Shown: positions 1-6,206 of the stretch, in pieces
How the letters are laid out: each line of letters starts with the position of its first letter
Numbering within the stretch: the first letter of the stretch is position 1
Assembly: GCA_964492485.1 (NCBI GenBank)
Contig: CAZBKM010000033.1
Coordinates: 1 to 7,538 of the forward strand
Origin: UBA5336 sp964492485
GTDB lineage: Bacteria > Pseudomonadota > Alphaproteobacteria > Caulobacterales > Hyphomonadaceae
Reading direction: 5' to 3'
DNA: 7,538 bases
The notes under the pieces: model-generated
Databases searched by the model: none
What the model saw: the letters and a program-made list of their open reading frames with translations, nothing else
What the model was told of the DNA's origin: nothing
Program-made: the position numbers and the translations under genes

Positions 1-330
1 GCAGTCGAGCGGGTGGTTGATGAGCAGGAACTCCATCACCCCTTCGCGCGCCTTGCGTGCATAGTCGCTGCGTGTCCGGATCACGGGCGCGCTGCCATCG
101 CGATTGGGCCGCATCTCCCCAACGGTCTGGGCACAAGAGGCAATCGGCTTCGGCGCTCCCTCCCATTCCACCAGGCACATCCGACAATTGCCCGCCACCG
201 AAAGGCGCTCGTGGTAACAGAAGCGCGGAATCTCCGCGCCGGCGGCTTCGCAGGCCTGCATCAGCGTGTAATCGCGCGGGACCTCGATGTCCTGGCCGTC
301 GATGTTGAGTTTGACTGTCTCGTCCGCCAT
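1..330 (-). CDS. nuoG: NADH-quinone oxidoreductase subunit G, N-terminal part (truncated by window edge)
   Basis: The first 110 codons of NuoG, the large Fe-S subunit of the peripheral arm of complex I, which passes electrons from FMN toward NuoB. The visible part is the N-terminal 2Fe-2S ferredoxin domain. Cys38, Cys49, Cys52 and Cys66 (in RFCYHERLSVAGNCRMC and PIASCAQ) are the expected N1b ligands. The conserved KAREGVMEFLLINHPLDC stretch follows, in which His106 and Cys110 match the start of the HxxxC ligand pattern of the N5 4Fe-4S cluster. The ATG at 330 is the only usable start: in frame, a TGA lies five codons upstream at 343-345. The Shine-Dalgarno is weak (GAAAGACGA). It follows nuoF after 112 bp, the widest gap in this operon. 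The reading frame is open to the left edge, so the rest of the gene lies outside the window. Confidence 0.96.
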   Translation of the reverse strand, partial: MADETVKLNIDGQDIEVPRDYTLMQACEAAGAEIPRFCYHERLSVAGNCRMCLVEWEGAPKPIASCAQTVGEMRPNRDGSAPVIRTRSDYARKAREGVMEFLLINHPLDC

Positions 331-355
331 TCGCTTCGTCTTTCACCCGCTCCAG

Positions 356-379
356 GACACTCTCGATGTGGTGAGTGTC
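356..379 (-). repeat. Inverted repeat in the nuoF-nuoG gap
   Basis: A perfect 7-bp inverted repeat, GACACTC at 356-362 and GAGTGTC at 373-379, with a 10-nt loop. In the nuo transcript it would form a hairpin ending about 25 nt before the nuoG start. No T-run follows, so it is not a standard intrinsic terminator. It could be an mRNA-processing or stability element, or chance. The pairing is seen directly; the function is unknown. Confidence 0.4.
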
Positions 380-442
380 GGTCGTCGTCGTTAACCCCGA
401 CCGGCTGCGCCAATCCGGCGCGCCCGGCCGCCCGTATCCGGC

Positions 443-1747
443 CTATTCCGCGGCCACCCGCGCCCCCTGCACATGCGGCCGGTTGAGCCGGTAACGCGTG
501 ATGCGATCCTCGATCTCGTGCCGGAAATGCCGGATGAGCCCCTGGATCGGCCAGGCTGCCGCGTCGCCCAGCGCGCAGATCGTGTGCCCCTCGACCTGCT
601 TGGTCACGTCCAGCAGCATCTCGATCTCCTCGTGTTCGGCCTCACCCCTGGCCATGCGCTCCAGCACGCGCCACATCCAGCCCGTGCCCTCACGGCACGG
701 CGTGCACTGGCCACAGCTCTCGTGCTTGTAGAAATAGGCGATCCGGGCGATCGCCTGGATCAGGTCGGTGGACTGGTCCATCACGATCACCGCCGCCGTG
801 CCGAGACCCGACTTCAGGTCCCTCAACGTGTCGAAGTCCATCTTGGCGTCGATGATCTGCTCGGCCGGCACCATGGGCACCGAGGATCCGCCAGGGATAA
901 CCGCCTTCAGATTGTCCCAGCCGCCCCGGATGCCACCGCAATGGGTGTCGATCAGCTCGCGGAAGGTGATCGACATCTCCTCTTCCACATTGCAGGGCGT
1001 GTTCACATGACCTGACACGCAGAACAGTTTCGTGCCGGTGTTGTTGGGCGCGCCGAAGCTCGCGAACCACTGCGCGCCACGCCGGAGGATCGTCGGCGCC
1101 ACCGCGATCGACTCCACATTGTTGACCGTGGTCGGACAGCCATAGAGGCCGGCATTTGCCGGGAAGGGTGGCTTGAGCCGGGGTTGGCCCTTCTTCCCCT
1201 CGAGACTCTCCAGCAGCGCGGTCTCCTCGCCACAGATATAGGCGCCGGCGCCATGGTGGACGTAGCAATCAAAGTCCCAGCCATGGATGTTGTCCTTGCC
1301 GATCAGACGGGCCTCGTAGGCCTCCCTGATCGCAGCCTCCAGCGCATAACGTTCTGCAATGTACTCGCCGCGGATGTAGATATAGCACACATGTGCCCGC
1401 ATGGCGTAGCTGGCGATCAGACAGCCCTCGATCAGCAGGTGCGGATCGTGGCGCATGATCTCGCGATCCTTGCAGGTCCCCGGCTCGGACTCGTCGGCAT
1501 TGACGACCAGATAGTGCGGCCGGTCGCGCACCTCCTTGGGCATGAAGCTCCATTTCAGGCCCGTCGGGAAGCCGGCCCCGCCGCGCCCGCGCAGACCCGA
1601 TGCCTTGATCTGGTCCACGATCCATTCGGGGCCGAAGCCCATCAGGTCGGCGGTCGAATTCCACGCCCCACGTTGGCGGGCCGCATCGAGGGATGGACTG
1701 TGGCGGCCGTAGAGATTGGTGAAGATCCGGTCCTTGTCCTGAAGCAT
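443..1747 (-). CDS. nuoF: NADH-quinone oxidoreductase subunit F (NADH- and FMN-binding)
   Basis: NuoF (434 aa) binds NADH and FMN at the tip of the complex I peripheral arm and passes electrons to its 4Fe-4S cluster N3. GRGGAGFPTG at residues 54-63 is the FMN/nucleotide glycine-rich motif. GAGAYICGEETALLESLEG at about 166-184 is the second conserved NADH/FMN signature. ESCGQCTPCREG gives Cys345, Cys348 and Cys351, and HTICALGDAAAWP gives Cys391, which together are the four N3 ligands. The length is normal for the family. The ATG at 1747 is supported by a strong GGAGGT at 1755-1760, seven bases upstream and lying inside the end of the preceding small ORF. The short tail after residue 420 (ending GARVAAE) looks variable. 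It sits between the small membrane ORF and nuoG in the same operon. Confidence 0.98.
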   Translation of the reverse strand: MLQDKDRIFTNLYGRHSPSLDAARQRGAWNSTADLMGFGPEWIVDQIKASGLRGRGGAGFPTGLKWSFMPKEVRDRPHYLVVNADESEPGTCKDREIMRHDPHLLIEGCLIASYAMRAHVCYIYIRGEYIAERYALEAAIREAYEARLIGKDNIHGWDFDCYVHHGAGAYICGEETALLESLEGKKGQPRLKPPFPANAGLYGCPTTVNNVESIAVAPTILRRGAQWFASFGAPNNTGTKLFCVSGHVNTPCNVEEEMSITFRELIDTHCGGIRGGWDNLKAVIPGGSSVPMVPAEQIIDAKMDFDTLRDLKSGLGTAAVIVMDQSTDLIQAIARIAYFYKHESCGQCTPCREGTGWMWRVLERMARGEAEHEEIEMLLDVTKQVEGHTICALGDAAAWPIQGLIRHFRHEIEDRITRYRLNRPHVQGARVAAE

Positions 1748-1749
1748 GA

Positions 1750-1947
1750 CTATGACCTCCGGGTCCGAAGAATGGGGATGAGGGCCGGGATGAGAAAGCC
1801 TGCCCCCAGAAGCATGCCGGCGACCAGCCAGATCGCCTTCCCGGTCGCCAGGAACAGACCGGCACCCGCCAACACGGACACAAGGTCGAGCGCCGCTGCG
1901 CGCACCAGTCTGCGCCGGTTCCCGGCGGATATCTCGTGTCCGGCCAT
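1750..1947 (-). CDS. Small two-helix membrane protein inside the nuo operon
   Basis: A 65-residue protein that I do not recognise as a named family. A short polar N-terminus with a basic patch (RRRLVR, residues 11-16) leads into two hydrophobic segments, about 17-35 and 38-60, separated by a glycine/lysine turn (TGK). It ends in RTRRS. By the positive-inside rule both ends would be cytoplasmic, giving a helical hairpin. There is no signal peptide and no cysteine. It starts 3 bases after the nuoE stop, and its TAG is separated from the nuoF ATG by only 2 bases, so it is almost certainly co-transcribed. Its last codons carry the nuoF Shine-Dalgarno. Small unassigned ORFs between nuo genes are known in Rhodobacter-type operons. 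A role in complex I assembly or as an accessory subunit is inference only. Confidence 0.75.
   Translation of the reverse strand: MAGHEISAGNRRRLVRAAALDLVSVLAGAGLFLATGKAIWLVAGMLLGAGFLIPALIPILRTRRS
1755..1760 (-). promoter_or_regulatory. Ribosome binding site of nuoF
   Basis: GGAGGT on the minus strand, 7 bases before the nuoF ATG. It overlaps the end of the upstream small ORF, which ties translation of the two genes together and fixes the nuoF start. Confidence 0.75.
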
Positions 1948-1950
1948 GAT

Positions 1951-2640
1951 CTAGGCCCCCGTCCCTGCGCCCTCGTCGCCGCTGGACGGCGCATTGGGAA
2001 TGGACGACAGCGGCTGGGCACGCGATCCGTCATAGAGCGAGGGGTCCTGAAGGGTCACGGCGCCGCCCTCGGGCTCCGAGAGGTGGCGCATGTCGGTCTG
2101 GGGGCCTGGCGTCACCTCTGCGCCGTTGCGCAGCTTTTCCAGTAGGTCGCCGAAGCGTTCCGGTGTCAGGTCCTCGTAATAGTCGTCATTGATCTGGGCC
2201 ATGGGCGCGTTCACGCAGGCCCCAAGACACTCGACCTCCTCCCAGGACAGCCGGCCATCGTCGGTCACCTGCATTTCCTTGCCGATCTTCTCCCGACAGA
2301 CGGCCTTCAGCTCGTTCGCGCCGCGCAACATGCACGGCGTCGTGCCGCAAAGCTGGACATGGGCGCGCCCCACCGGGGCCAGCTTGAACATGGTGTAGAA
2401 GGTCGCGACTTCGTAAACCCGGATGTACGGCATGTCCAACCGGTCGGCGACCTCGCGCATGGCAGGTTCCGACAGCCAGCCTTCATTGTCGCGCTGCGCG
2501 AGCCACAGGAGCGGGATCACCGCGGATTGCTTCCTGTCCTCTGGATACTTTGCCAGCCAGAAGGCGATGTCGGCCTCCGTCTCCGGCTTGAAGGTGAAGG
2601 TGTCGCCACCCGCGTCCAGATCGAATCTGCGAAGTGCCAT
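1951..2640 (-). CDS. nuoE: NADH-quinone oxidoreductase subunit E (2Fe-2S)
   Basis: NuoE (229 aa) is the thioredoxin-fold subunit of complex I that carries the off-path 2Fe-2S cluster N1a and packs against NuoF. An N-terminal helical region (MREVADRLDMPYIRVYEVATFYTMF, about 61-85) precedes the cluster domain. Ligands are Cys98 and Cys103 (CGTTPC) plus Cys138 and Cys142 (CLGAC), with the usual NAPM sequence after. From about residue 175 there is a polar, Pro/Gly/Ser-rich tail of about 55 residues (PGPQTDMRHLSEPEGG onward), likely disordered. Longer NuoE tails are known in alphaproteobacteria. The ATG directly follows the TAG of the VOC gene with no spacing, and only a weak GGGG lies upstream, so translation probably depends on coupling with that gene. 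Confidence 0.97.
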   Translation of the reverse strand: MALRRFDLDAGGDTFTFKPETEADIAFWLAKYPEDRKQSAVIPLLWLAQRDNEGWLSEPAMREVADRLDMPYIRVYEVATFYTMFKLAPVGRAHVQLCGTTPCMLRGANELKAVCREKIGKEMQVTDDGRLSWEEVECLGACVNAPMAQINDDYYEDLTPERFGDLLEKLRNGAEVTPGPQTDMRHLSEPEGGAVTLQDPSLYDGSRAQPLSSIPNAPSSGDEGAGTGA

Positions 2641-3069
2641 CTAAAGCCCCGTCATGTCGGGAAGGATGACGCGGCCCGCCTCATCCAGTGCCCAGTGCGG
2701 ATTGTACGCGACCTCCCAGGCATTGCCTTCGGGGTCGCAGAAATAACCGGAATAGCCGCCCCAGAACGCCTCGTGGGGCGCCTTGGTGATCCGCGCGCCG
2801 CCGGCGTCCAGGCGCGCGAAGATCGCATCCACCTCCTCGCGTGACCGGGCATTGTAGGCTAGGGCGACGCCGCGGAAGCCCGCCGGCGCGCCGGTATCGG
2901 GCAGGCCCGCATCCTCGGCCAGCCGCTCACGCTCCCACAGACCCAGGACTACGCCGCCCAGGTCGAAAAGCGTCATCGCCTTCGGTCCCACATTGCGGAA
3001 CCCGACCACAGTCTCATAGAATGCCGTCATTGCCGGGCGATCCTCCACGCCCAGCGTCAGGATGCTCAT
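2641..3069 (-). CDS. VOC (glyoxalase/bleomycin-resistance-like) family protein
   Basis: A 142-residue, single-module vicinal oxygen chelate protein. Beta-alpha-beta-beta-beta half one begins at SILTLGVEDRPAMTAFYE (2-19) and runs through FDLGGVVLGLWERERLA (35-51). Half two covers about 66-124 and ends in the FWGGYSGYFCDPEGNAWEV stretch (102-120), typical of uncharacterised VOC proteins. Glu119 sits where VOC enzymes usually place a metal-binding Glu. The usual N-terminal metal His of glyoxalase I is absent (ILTLGV), and the common 'DPDGH' is DPEGN, so classical Ni/Zn glyoxalase I activity is doubtful. The ATG at 3069 starts exactly at the family's N-terminus; the frame stays open upstream into nuoD, but that part has no VOC character. 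No good Shine-Dalgarno is visible. It lies 23 bp after nuoD and abuts nuoE, so it is part of the operon, although it is not a complex I subunit. The substrate is unknown. Confidence 0.88.
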   Translation of the reverse strand: MSILTLGVEDRPAMTAFYETVVGFRNVGPKAMTLFDLGGVVLGLWERERLAEDAGLPDTGAPAGFRGVALAYNARSREEVDAIFARLDAGGARITKAPHEAFWGGYSGYFCDPEGNAWEVAYNPHWALDEAGRVILPDMTGL

Positions 3070-3092
3070 CCGGCGTTCGGGAAAGGCGCCCA

Positions 3093-4295
3093 CTATCGGT
3101 CGATCTCCCCAAACACGATGTCGAGAGACCCGAGGATCGCCGACACGTCGGCCAGCATGTAGCCCTTGCAGAGATGATCCATGGCCGAAAGATGGGCGTA
3201 TCCCGGCGCGCGCAGCTTGGCGCGATATGGCCGGTTGGTCCCGTCGGACACCAGGTAGACACCAAACTCGCCCTTGGGCGCCTCGACCGCGGCATAGACC
3301 TCGCCGGCGGGCACGTGGAAGCCCTCCGTGTAGAGCTTGAAGTGATGGATCAGCGCTTCCATCGAGCGCTTCATCTCGCCCCGGCGCGGGGGGACCGCCT
3401 TGGACTGCTCGGGCAGGACCGGGCCCTCGGGCATCATCTCGATGCACTGCTTGATGATCTTCACGCTCTCCAGCATCTCGTCCATGCGGCAGACGTAGCG
3501 GTCGTAATTGTCGCCGTTGCGCCCCACGGGAATGCGGAAGTCGAGTTCGTCATAGACCTCGTAGGGCTGCGCCCGGCGCAGGTCCCAGGCGAGGCCGGAC
3601 CCGCGCGCCATCACGCCGGTAAAGCCCCAGTCGAAGATCGTCTTCTGGTCGACCTTGGCGATATCCACATTGCGCTGTTTGAAGATGCGGTTCTCGGTAA
3701 TGAGCCCCTCCATCTTCGCCTGCACCTTGGGATACTGCTCGCACCAGTCATAGATGTCGTCCAGAAGCTGCTGCGGCAGGTCCTGGTGCACGCCGCCGGG
3801 ACGGAAGTAGGCCGAATGCATGCGCGAGCCCGAGGCGCGCTCGTAGAAGACGCAGAGCTTCTCTCGTTCCTCGAAGCCCCAGGTAATGGGTGTCAGCGCC
3901 CCCACATCCATGGCCTGCGTCGTCACGTTGAGGATGTGCGACATGATCCGGCCGATCTCGGAGTAGAGCACGCGGATGAACTGCGCCCGCCGCGGCACAG
4001 TGAGCCCCATCAGCCGCTCGATCGCCAGGCACCACGCATGCTCCTGGTTCATGGGGGAGCAGTAGTCGAGCCGGTCGAAATACGGGAGGCCCTGGAGGTA
4101 GGTCTTGTGCTCCAGAAGCTTCTCGGTGCCCCGGTGAAGCAGACCCACATGACAGTCCACGCGCTCCACCACCTCGCCATCCAGGTCGAGGATCATGCGC
4201 AGCACGCCATGGGCGGCCGGATGCTGGGGCCCGAAGTTCAGCGTGAATTTGCGGTCGTCGTCGCTGTGAGGTTCCAGCGTTGCGCCATCAGCCAT
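3093..4295 (-). CDS. nuoD: NADH-quinone oxidoreductase subunit D
   Basis: NuoD (400 aa) is the 49-kDa-type subunit, related to NiFe-hydrogenase large subunits. It forms the quinone pocket of complex I together with NuoB. FGPQHPAAHG (21-30) carries His29, and Tyr78 in DRLDYCSPM lies 49 residues later. These match the quinone-headgroup His38/Tyr87 pair known from Thermus complex I. GLLHRGTEKL (51-60), TPITWGFEEREKL and the C-terminal SLDIVFGEIDR are standard for the family. The hydrogenase metal-binding cysteines are absent, as expected. The start at 4295 is backed by AGGAGG at 4305-4310, 9 bases upstream. It overlaps the end of nuoC by 8 bp in another frame. Unfused nuoC and nuoD separate this operon from the enterobacterial nuoCD type. 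Confidence 0.98.
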   Translation of the reverse strand: MADGATLEPHSDDDRKFTLNFGPQHPAAHGVLRMILDLDGEVVERVDCHVGLLHRGTEKLLEHKTYLQGLPYFDRLDYCSPMNQEHAWCLAIERLMGLTVPRRAQFIRVLYSEIGRIMSHILNVTTQAMDVGALTPITWGFEEREKLCVFYERASGSRMHSAYFRPGGVHQDLPQQLLDDIYDWCEQYPKVQAKMEGLITENRIFKQRNVDIAKVDQKTIFDWGFTGVMARGSGLAWDLRRAQPYEVYDELDFRIPVGRNGDNYDRYVCRMDEMLESVKIIKQCIEMMPEGPVLPEQSKAVPPRRGEMKRSMEALIHHFKLYTEGFHVPAGEVYAAVEAPKGEFGVYLVSDGTNRPYRAKLRAPGYAHLSAMDHLCKGYMLADVSAILGSLDIVFGEIDR

Positions 4296-4920
4296 TGGAC
4301 GGTTCCTCCTGGGACGCCTTCTCGTCGCCGGGGATGACGTCCTGCATGCCTTCCCACGGCGAGAGGAAATCGAAGTCGCGATACTCCTGGGTCAACTGCA
4401 CCGGCTCGTAGACCACGCGCTTTTCAAGGTCGTCGTAACGAACCTCCACATGCCCGGTCAGCGGGAAATCCTTGCGCAGCGGATAGCCTTCGAACCCGTA
4501 ATCGGTGAGCAGGCGACGCATGTCCGGATGGTCGGCAAAGGCGATCCCGTACATGTCGAAGGCCTCGCGCTCGAACCAGTTTGCACCGGGAAACAGACCG
4601 GTCAGCGTGGGCACGGGCGTCTCTGCGTCGGTCGTGATCTTGACCCGAACCCGCTGGTTCATGCGCATGGAGAGGAAGTGATAGACAACGTCGAAACGCT
4701 CGGCACGCTCGGGATAGTCCACGCCGCACAGGTCGATCAGCGTCTGGAACAGACAGAGATGATCATCCCGCAGGAACCGGACGAGTGGCACGATGTGGTC
4801 CCGCTCCGCCAGGATCGTCAGTTCCCCGCAATGGATCCTGTGTCCGAGGGCCAGCTTGGGCAGCCCCGCCTCGATATGGGCAAACAGATCGCTGAGCGTC
4901 TCGTCATGTTCGACCGTCAT
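4288..4920 (-). CDS. nuoC: NADH-quinone oxidoreductase subunit C
   Basis: NuoC (210 aa) is the 30-kDa-type subunit, a structural part of the connecting module beside NuoD and without cofactors. The signature FEREAFDMYGIAFADHPDMR (about 116-135) is followed by RRLLTDYGFEGYPLRKDFPL (135-154), which matches the family closely. The acidic, hydrophilic C-terminal tail after FDFLSPWEGM is typical and less conserved. The AGGAG at 4933-4937 lies 12 bases before the ATG, slightly far, and overlaps the nuoB stop codon. The gene overlaps the nuoD start by 8 bp and carries the nuoD Shine-Dalgarno, so the two are likely translationally coupled. Confidence 0.98.
   Translation of the reverse strand: MTVEHDETLSDLFAHIEAGLPKLALGHRIHCGELTILAERDHIVPLVRFLRDDHLCLFQTLIDLCGVDYPERAERFDVVYHFLSMRMNQRVRVKITTDAETPVPTLTGLFPGANWFEREAFDMYGIAFADHPDMRRLLTDYGFEGYPLRKDFPLTGHVEVRYDDLEKRVVYEPVQLTQEYRDFDFLSPWEGMQDVIPGDEKASQEEPSNG
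4305..4310 (-). promoter_or_regulatory. Ribosome binding site of nuoD
   Basis: AGGAGG on the minus strand, 9 bases before the nuoD ATG and inside the last codons of nuoC. It fixes the nuoD start at 4295 despite the overlap. Confidence 0.75.
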
Positions 4921-4935
4921 CGGCTTTGCGCACTC

Positions 4936-5508
4936 CTAGCGTTCGATCGAGCCTTCGCGGCGGATCTTCTTCTGCAACTGCAGGAAGCCATAGACCAGCG
5001 CCTCGGCGGTGGGCGGACAGCCAGGCACGTAGATGTCGACGGGCACGATCCGGTCACAGCCGCGCACGACCGAGTAGGAGTAGTGATAGTACCCGCCCCC
5101 GTTGGCGCACGACCCCATCGAGATCACGTAACGCGGCTCGGGCATCTGGTCGTAGACCTTGCGCAGCGCGGGCGCCATCTTGTTGGTCAGCGTGCCGGCC
5201 ACGATCATCACGTCGGACTGGCGCGGGCTGCCGCGCGGCGCCATGCCGAACCGTTCCAGATCGTAGCGCGGGTTGCCCGCATGCATCATTTCCACCGCGC
5301 AGCAGGCGAGCCCGAAGGTCATCCACATCAGCGAACCGGTGCGCGCCCAGGCGATCAGATCGTCCGCGCGGGCGGTGAAATACCCCTTGTCGGCGAGTTC
5401 GTCCGACAGACCCCCGAAGAACGGGTCGTCGAGCCGGGGCGTATGCCCGCCATCCACGCCGGCGCGGCCGGCCTCGAAGGCATAGGGTTTGATGTCCTGC
5501 TTGGCCAT
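4936..5508 (-). CDS. nuoB: NADH-quinone oxidoreductase subunit B (cluster N2)
   Basis: NuoB (190 aa) is the PSST-type subunit that holds the last 4Fe-4S cluster, N2, which reduces quinone at the interface with NuoD. All four ligands are present, including the unusual tandem pair: Cys69-Cys70 in TFGLACCAVEMM, Cys134 in SMGSCANGGGYY and Cys164 in VPGCPPTAEAL. Residues 1-48 form the variable N-terminal extension (PYAFEAGRAGVDGG and so on). The ATG at 5508 follows the nuoA stop by 12 bp and has GAGG about 8 bases upstream. It is the second gene of the operon. Confidence 0.98.
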   Translation of the reverse strand: MAKQDIKPYAFEAGRAGVDGGHTPRLDDPFFGGLSDELADKGYFTARADDLIAWARTGSLMWMTFGLACCAVEMMHAGNPRYDLERFGMAPRGSPRQSDVMIVAGTLTNKMAPALRKVYDQMPEPRYVISMGSCANGGGYYHYSYSVVRGCDRIVPVDIYVPGCPPTAEALVYGFLQLQKKIRREGSIER

Positions 5509-5520
5509 TGGTCAGCCTCG

Positions 5521-5895
5521 CTATTCCCACTCCAGCGCCCCACGGCGCCATTCATAGATGAACCCGATCGTGAGCACGCCCAGGAAAACGACCATCGACC
5601 AGAAGCCGAAGATCCCGATCTCTCCCAGGCTCACGGCCCACGGAAACAGGAACGCAACTTCCAGATCGAAAATGATGAAGAGGATTGCAACCAGGTAGAA
5701 GCGCACATCGAACTTCATTCGTGCATCGTCGAAGGCGTTGAAGCCGCATTCATACGCCGAGTTCTTCTCGGGGTCGGGGTGCGAGGGCGCCAGCAGAGCC
5801 GACCCGATGATGAACAGCACCGAGAGCGCCAGGGCGAACCCGAGAAAGATCACCACCGGCAGGTAGTCGAGGGCGAAACGTTCAAGTTCTGTCAT
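5521..5895 (-). CDS. nuoA: NADH-quinone oxidoreductase subunit A
   Basis: NuoA (124 aa) is the ND3-type membrane subunit of complex I, with three transmembrane helices at about 11-35, 66-88 and 96-115. The loop between helices 1 and 2 carries the conserved YECGF motif (Cys50), which in other complex I enzymes senses the active/deactive state near the quinone site. Helix 2 contains the conserved FDLEVAFLFPW with acidic Asp77 and Glu79. The ATG at 5895 is the only possible start: an in-frame stop lies just upstream at 5902-5904. The Shine-Dalgarno is poor (GGATGA, overlapping a direct repeat). It is the first nuo gene, preceded by 311 bp without a confident gene. Confidence 0.98.
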   Translation of the reverse strand: MTELERFALDYLPVVIFLGFALALSVLFIIGSALLAPSHPDPEKNSAYECGFNAFDDARMKFDVRFYLVAILFIIFDLEVAFLFPWAVSLGEIGIFGFWSMVVFLGVLTIGFIYEWRRGALEWE

Positions 5896-5905
5896 GCCAG
5901 TTCAT

Positions 5906-5933
5906 CCAGTCGGGTCATCCAGCCAGTCGGGTC
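5906..5933. repeat. 11-bp direct repeat just upstream of nuoA
   Basis: CCAGTCGGGTC occurs at 5906-5916 and again at 5923-5933 on the plus strand, with a 17-bp period and a 6-bp spacer. The copies lie 11 to 38 bases before the nuoA ATG, so in the transcript they occupy the ribosome-loading zone. The repeat is seen directly; an operator or RNA role is speculation. Confidence 0.6.
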
Positions 5934-6133
5934 CAGTGGCACGGCCGCGACGTCCTGGTCCTGGACACCGGGCACGGTTTGCGCGGGATTAGGCCGGTTT
6001 ACGCCCCGGCGCAACCACGCTCGGCGCCGATTGCCCCTTCGACCTTGATCATAGTCCGAATGCCCGCATGTTCACCAGGTCGACGTGCGGCTGTGCGTCA
6101 CGCGTTCGCCCAAGTCCGAGCCCGTCCGCTTGT

Positions 6134-6194
6134 CCAGACTGAGCCCAGACCGGGGGCCAGACTTGGGGGCCAGACTCGGGGGCCAGACCGGGGG
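6134..6194. repeat. Degenerate tandem repeat with four G5 tracts
   Basis: Five copies of CCAGAC start at 6134, 6145, 6157, 6170 and 6183, spaced 11, 12, 13 and 13 bp apart. From the third copy on, the unit is close to GGGGGCCAGACTY. GGGGG runs sit at 6152-6156, 6165-6169, 6178-6182 and 6190-6194, separated by 8, 8 and 7 bases, a G-quadruplex-like layout on the plus strand. The array lies just downstream of the crotonase stop and upstream of the likely nuo promoter. It could be a regulator-binding array, a structure-forming element or simple-repeat slippage. Confidence 0.7.
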
Positions 6195-6206
6195 CGACAG
6201 CCGGCG

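Larger units (their letters stand above)
5896..6206 (-). promoter_or_regulatory. nuo leader/promoter region (intergenic, 311 bp)
   Basis: No convincing gene lies between the crotonase stop and nuoA. The segment holds a G-tract tandem repeat (6134-6194), an 11-bp direct repeat (5906-5933) and a TATGAT hexamer on the minus strand at 6048-6053. That hexamer could serve as a -10 element, but the sequence 16-18 bases upstream (around GGTGAAC) is a poor -35. If the hexamer is used, the nuoA mRNA leader would be about 145 nt. No intrinsic terminator for the upstream crotonase gene is visible, so read-through into nuo is possible. That this is the nuo promoter region is inferred from position only. 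Confidence 0.4.

Noticed and set aside
3070..3447. Upstream extension of the VOC reading frame into nuoD (to 3447)
   Set aside because: The extra part overlaps nuoD in another frame and has no VOC character; family homology starts at the ATG at 3069.
2841..6048. Very long open frames on the plus strand opposite nuoD, nuoC, nuoB and nuoA (for example 2841-4337 and 4450-6048)
   Set aside because: They are antisense to genes with unmistakable family motifs. Long antisense frames are expected at this GC content, and their translations are Arg/His/Pro-rich with no recognisable domain.
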